Positions 62,751 through 64,000 of a DNA stretch of 64,000 bases are shown here, piece after piece (the first letter of the stretch is position 1; each line of letters begins with the position of its first letter). The position numbers were made by a program, and so were the translations under genes. The stretch is from Phycisphaerales bacterium (GTDB lineage: Bacteria > Planctomycetota > Phycisphaerae > Phycisphaerales > UBA1924): positions 248,001 through 312,000 of the forward strand of contig JAJDDD010000006.1 of the NCBI GenBank assembly GCA_029260495.1. Direction: 5' to 3'. Under the pieces are notes generated by a model. The model was given only the letters and a program-made list of their open reading frames with translations, had not been told where the DNA came from and searched no databases.

Positions 62751-63256
62751 GCGAATCACTGGTGCTGTGGGCGTTTGGGTTGATGATGATCGGCATGCTG
62801 TTGCTGGCGGCGGAGGTGCTGGTCCCGAGTGGCGGGGTTTTGGGATTGGTTGCGGGAGGATGCGCGATTGCGGGGATCGTTTTGTTTTGGCGCGTTGACA
62901 CGATGTGGGGTTTGTCGAGCACGTTGGCGGTGATGGTGCTTGGGCCTGCTGTGGTGGCGTTTGGGCTGAAGGTGTGGCCGAACACATACTTCGGGAGGAA
63001 GTTGATTCTTGGGGGTGAAATTTCGACGGATGATGTCGAGCGGCGACAGGCGGAGCTCGCAGAGCGCCAGCAGGCGCGGCGGGCGCTGATCGGGGCGCCG
63101 GGCGAGGCGGTGACGGATCTGCGACCTGTGGGAATGGTGATGATTGAAGGGGAGCGCGTTGAAGCGTTGGCTGAGGGCGGCGTGATTGAAGCGGGTGCGA
63201 AGGTGCGCGTGACGGCGGTGCTTGATAATCAGATCAAGGTGCGCCGGGCGGAGTAG
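62747..63256 (+). CDS. NfeD family protein (short form)
   Basis: 169 aa from GTG 62747, overlapping the previous stop (GTGA). Two or three membrane helices (LWAFGLMMIGMLLLAAEVLV, then AGGCAIAGIVLFWRV) and a C-terminal OB-fold (LRPVGMVMIEGERVEALAEG) without the protease domain. Long and short NfeD proteins coded together are a known arrangement. The linker near residues 95-115 is Gln/Arg-rich and helical. Confidence 0.88.
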   Translation: MSESLVLWAFGLMMIGMLLLAAEVLVPSGGVLGLVAGGCAIAGIVLFWRVDTMWGLSSTLAVMVLGPAVVAFGLKVWPNTYFGRKLILGGEISTDDVERRQAELAERQQARRALIGAPGEAVTDLRPVGMVMIEGERVEALAEGGVIEAGAKVRVTAVLDNQIKVRRAE

Positions 63257-63479
63257 CGGGCGTCGGGTATGGCGACTCGCGCTGTGCTTCGTGCTGAATA
63301 GCTATCTATGTGATTTCATTGAGGGACGGATGGTTCCTGGAGTATCCCGTAATTCGGGGGGAACACACCGAATCGCTGCGGGCTGTTCACCGGTGTTGAT
63401 CGAAGAAAACTGGAGTGAAGCAAGAACTGAGTCGCAGCGAGGTGGCGTGCTGGGGTATTCTTGGGGCTTGCATTCGCAG

Positions 63480-63498
63480 GCGCCGGAAATTCCGGCGC
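63480..63498. promoter_or_regulatory. Perfect palindrome upstream of the Kazal-like gene
   Basis: GCGCCGGAA (63480-63488), A, TTCCGGCGC (63490-63498): 9-bp arms with one central base, 37 bp before the start codon at 63535. It could be an operator or a small hairpin in the leader. The 278-bp gap that contains it has no other gene-like feature. Confidence 0.35.
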
Positions 63499-63534
63499 TG
63501 GAACACTTCAAGAGTTGAACGAAGGAGATAGGTG

Positions 63535-63777
63535 ATGAAGACTGGGATGACTTCTCAACTTGGTAAAGGTTCGTTGTGTTGTATTGCAGGGATTGCGATG
63601 GCGTTTGGCGTTGTGTCGTTGACTGCGGAGTCAGAGGCGGAGGCGGCACGGTTCAAGCCGTGCATTTGTCCTCATGTGTATGCGCCGGTGACATGTGACG
63701 GGGGCGCGGTGTTCTCGAACCAGTGCTTTGCCAACTGCGCAGAGGCAACTGGGTGTGTTCCGGGCATTTTGTTCTAA
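63535..63777 (+). CDS. Small exported Kazal-like cysteine-rich protein
   Basis: 80 aa from ATG 63535, with AAGGAG at 63522-63527 seven nt upstream, a near-ideal site. Signal peptide about 1-38 (ending EAEAA). The mature part has six Cys (43, 45, 54, 64, 68, 74) in CICPHVYAPVTCDGGAVFSN and QCFANCAEATGC. This follows the Kazal pattern C-P-x2-Y-x-P-V-C...N-x-C, with one extra residue before the third Cys and one fewer after it. Kazal domains inhibit serine proteases, so protection from a secreted protease such as the subtilase or S9 enzyme is possible, but no link is shown. A terminator follows. Confidence 0.72.
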   Translation: MKTGMTSQLGKGSLCCIAGIAMAFGVVSLTAESEAEAARFKPCICPHVYAPVTCDGGAVFSNQCFANCAEATGCVPGILF

Positions 63778-63810
63778 CTGACATACAGAAAAAGTGACAA
63801 TAAATTAAGG

Positions 63811-63846
63811 AATGGCCGCACCGCACGGAAAGGCGGTGCGGCCATT
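63811..63846 (+). terminator. Hairpin terminator after the Kazal-like gene
   Basis: AATGGCCGCACCGC (63811-63824), 8-nt loop, GCGGTGCGGCCATT (63833-63846), a perfect 14-bp stem 33 nt past the stop. The T run after it is short (TTAT), so termination may rely on stem strength and on the next hairpin. Confidence 0.8.
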
Positions 63847-63854
63847 TATCATGG

Positions 63855-63903
63855 AAAAAACGCGGCTCCGGGCATATTGATTCCCGGGGACGCGTTTTAT
63901 TTT
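63855..63903. terminator. Bidirectional terminator candidate
   Basis: AAAACGCG (63857-63864) pairs with CGCGTTTT (63891-63898); an inner CCGGG / CCCGG stem closes a 10-nt loop. TTTTATTTT follows on the plus strand, and six T on the minus strand (plus A run 63855-63860), so it can end transcripts from either side. Confidence 0.7.
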
Positions 63904-63917
63904 GAGAGGAGCTCAGG

Positions 63918-64000
63918 ATGGAGCGTTCAGCCGCCAAATGGAACGCAGGTCAATCCCGATTTGCGTTCGAACTTGATCCTATCGCAGACGGTTCCGCCGA
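63918..64000. other. Window-edge stretch; gene start (+) or gene end (-) undecided
   Basis: Two readings compete. Plus: ATG 63918 with GAGGAG 6-7 nt upstream opens a frame to the edge (MERSAAKWNAGQSRFAFELD...). Minus: a frame entering from the right ends at the stop 63927-63929 with ...SGLTCVPFGG, and the bidirectional terminator at 63855-63903 would then lie just beyond it. The sequence past the edge is needed to decide. Confidence 0.4.

Overview
The window looks like a chromosomal segment of a member of the Planctomycetota, most likely class Phycisphaerae. This is inferred from protein content, not from a marker search. Supporting signs are a secreted subtilase ending in a paired EF-hand 'dockerin' with a terminal G-x-W-G-x-C-P tail, many secreted or membrane proteins of types common in planctomycetes, a mur/ddl/ftsQ-like cluster with no ftsA or ftsZ beside it, a class II ribonucleotide reductase, and GC-rich DNA. 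I see no rRNA, tRNA, CRISPR array, prophage or insertion sequence.

Layout. 0-6.8 kb: the 3' part of alaS, a secreted HExxH protein, a zinc-ribbon membrane protein, and three VOC (glyoxalase-fold) genes beside a divergent tandem-domain HxlR-type regulator with a palindromic operator candidate. 6.9-10 kb: two tandem paralogues of an unnamed membrane-anchored family. 10-14.2 kb: a glycine-rich RRM protein with a strong terminator, an NTF2-like exported protein, a DUF721 (DciA-like) protein, SpoVR and a XerD-type recombinase. 14.3-18.4 kb: two larger members of the same unnamed family, one translationally coupled to a PadR regulator with its own palindrome. 18.5-21.1 kb: a tightly overlapping operon of hotdog thioesterase, purN and a TPR/peptidase/PDZ protein. 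21.1-27.9 kb: nadB, a lipoprotein, an orphan vsr, panB, a DegP-like protease, a second zinc-ribbon membrane protein and a methyltransferase.

28.2-33.8 kb: two large secreted proteases with dockerin-like modules, then purD. 33.8-41.1 kb: a UvrD/PcrA helicase, then dcd and nrdJ (deoxynucleotide supply). 41.1-41.7 kb: a non-coding stretch rich in perfect hairpins, ending in two opposed terminators. 41.8-51.3 kb: a fibro-slime protein, a DUF456 protein, smc, a FlgI-like lipoprotein carrying HEAT-like repeats, and a membrane-tethered excisionase-type HTH protein. 51.5-58.8 kb: an S9 peptidase, a multi-spanning membrane protein, and ftsQ-like, ddl, murB and murC, all on the minus strand and mostly overlapping. 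58.9-64 kb: a NUDIX hydrolase, an AraC regulator, a long/short NfeD pair and a small exported Kazal-like protein.

How the genes work together. Housekeeping themes are nucleotide synthesis (purN, purD, dcd, nrdJ), cofactor synthesis (nadB, panB), peptidoglycan precursor synthesis and division (murC-murB-ddl-ftsQ), chromosome maintenance (smc, xerD, uvrD, the DciA-like gene) and envelope quality control (DegP-like, NfeD). The least explained material is the four-member 'AWPxY' membrane family with its PadR link, the FlgI-like plus tethered-HTH pair beside smc, the metalloprotease with cohesin-like and dockerin-like parts in one chain, and the hairpin-rich stretch after nrdJ.
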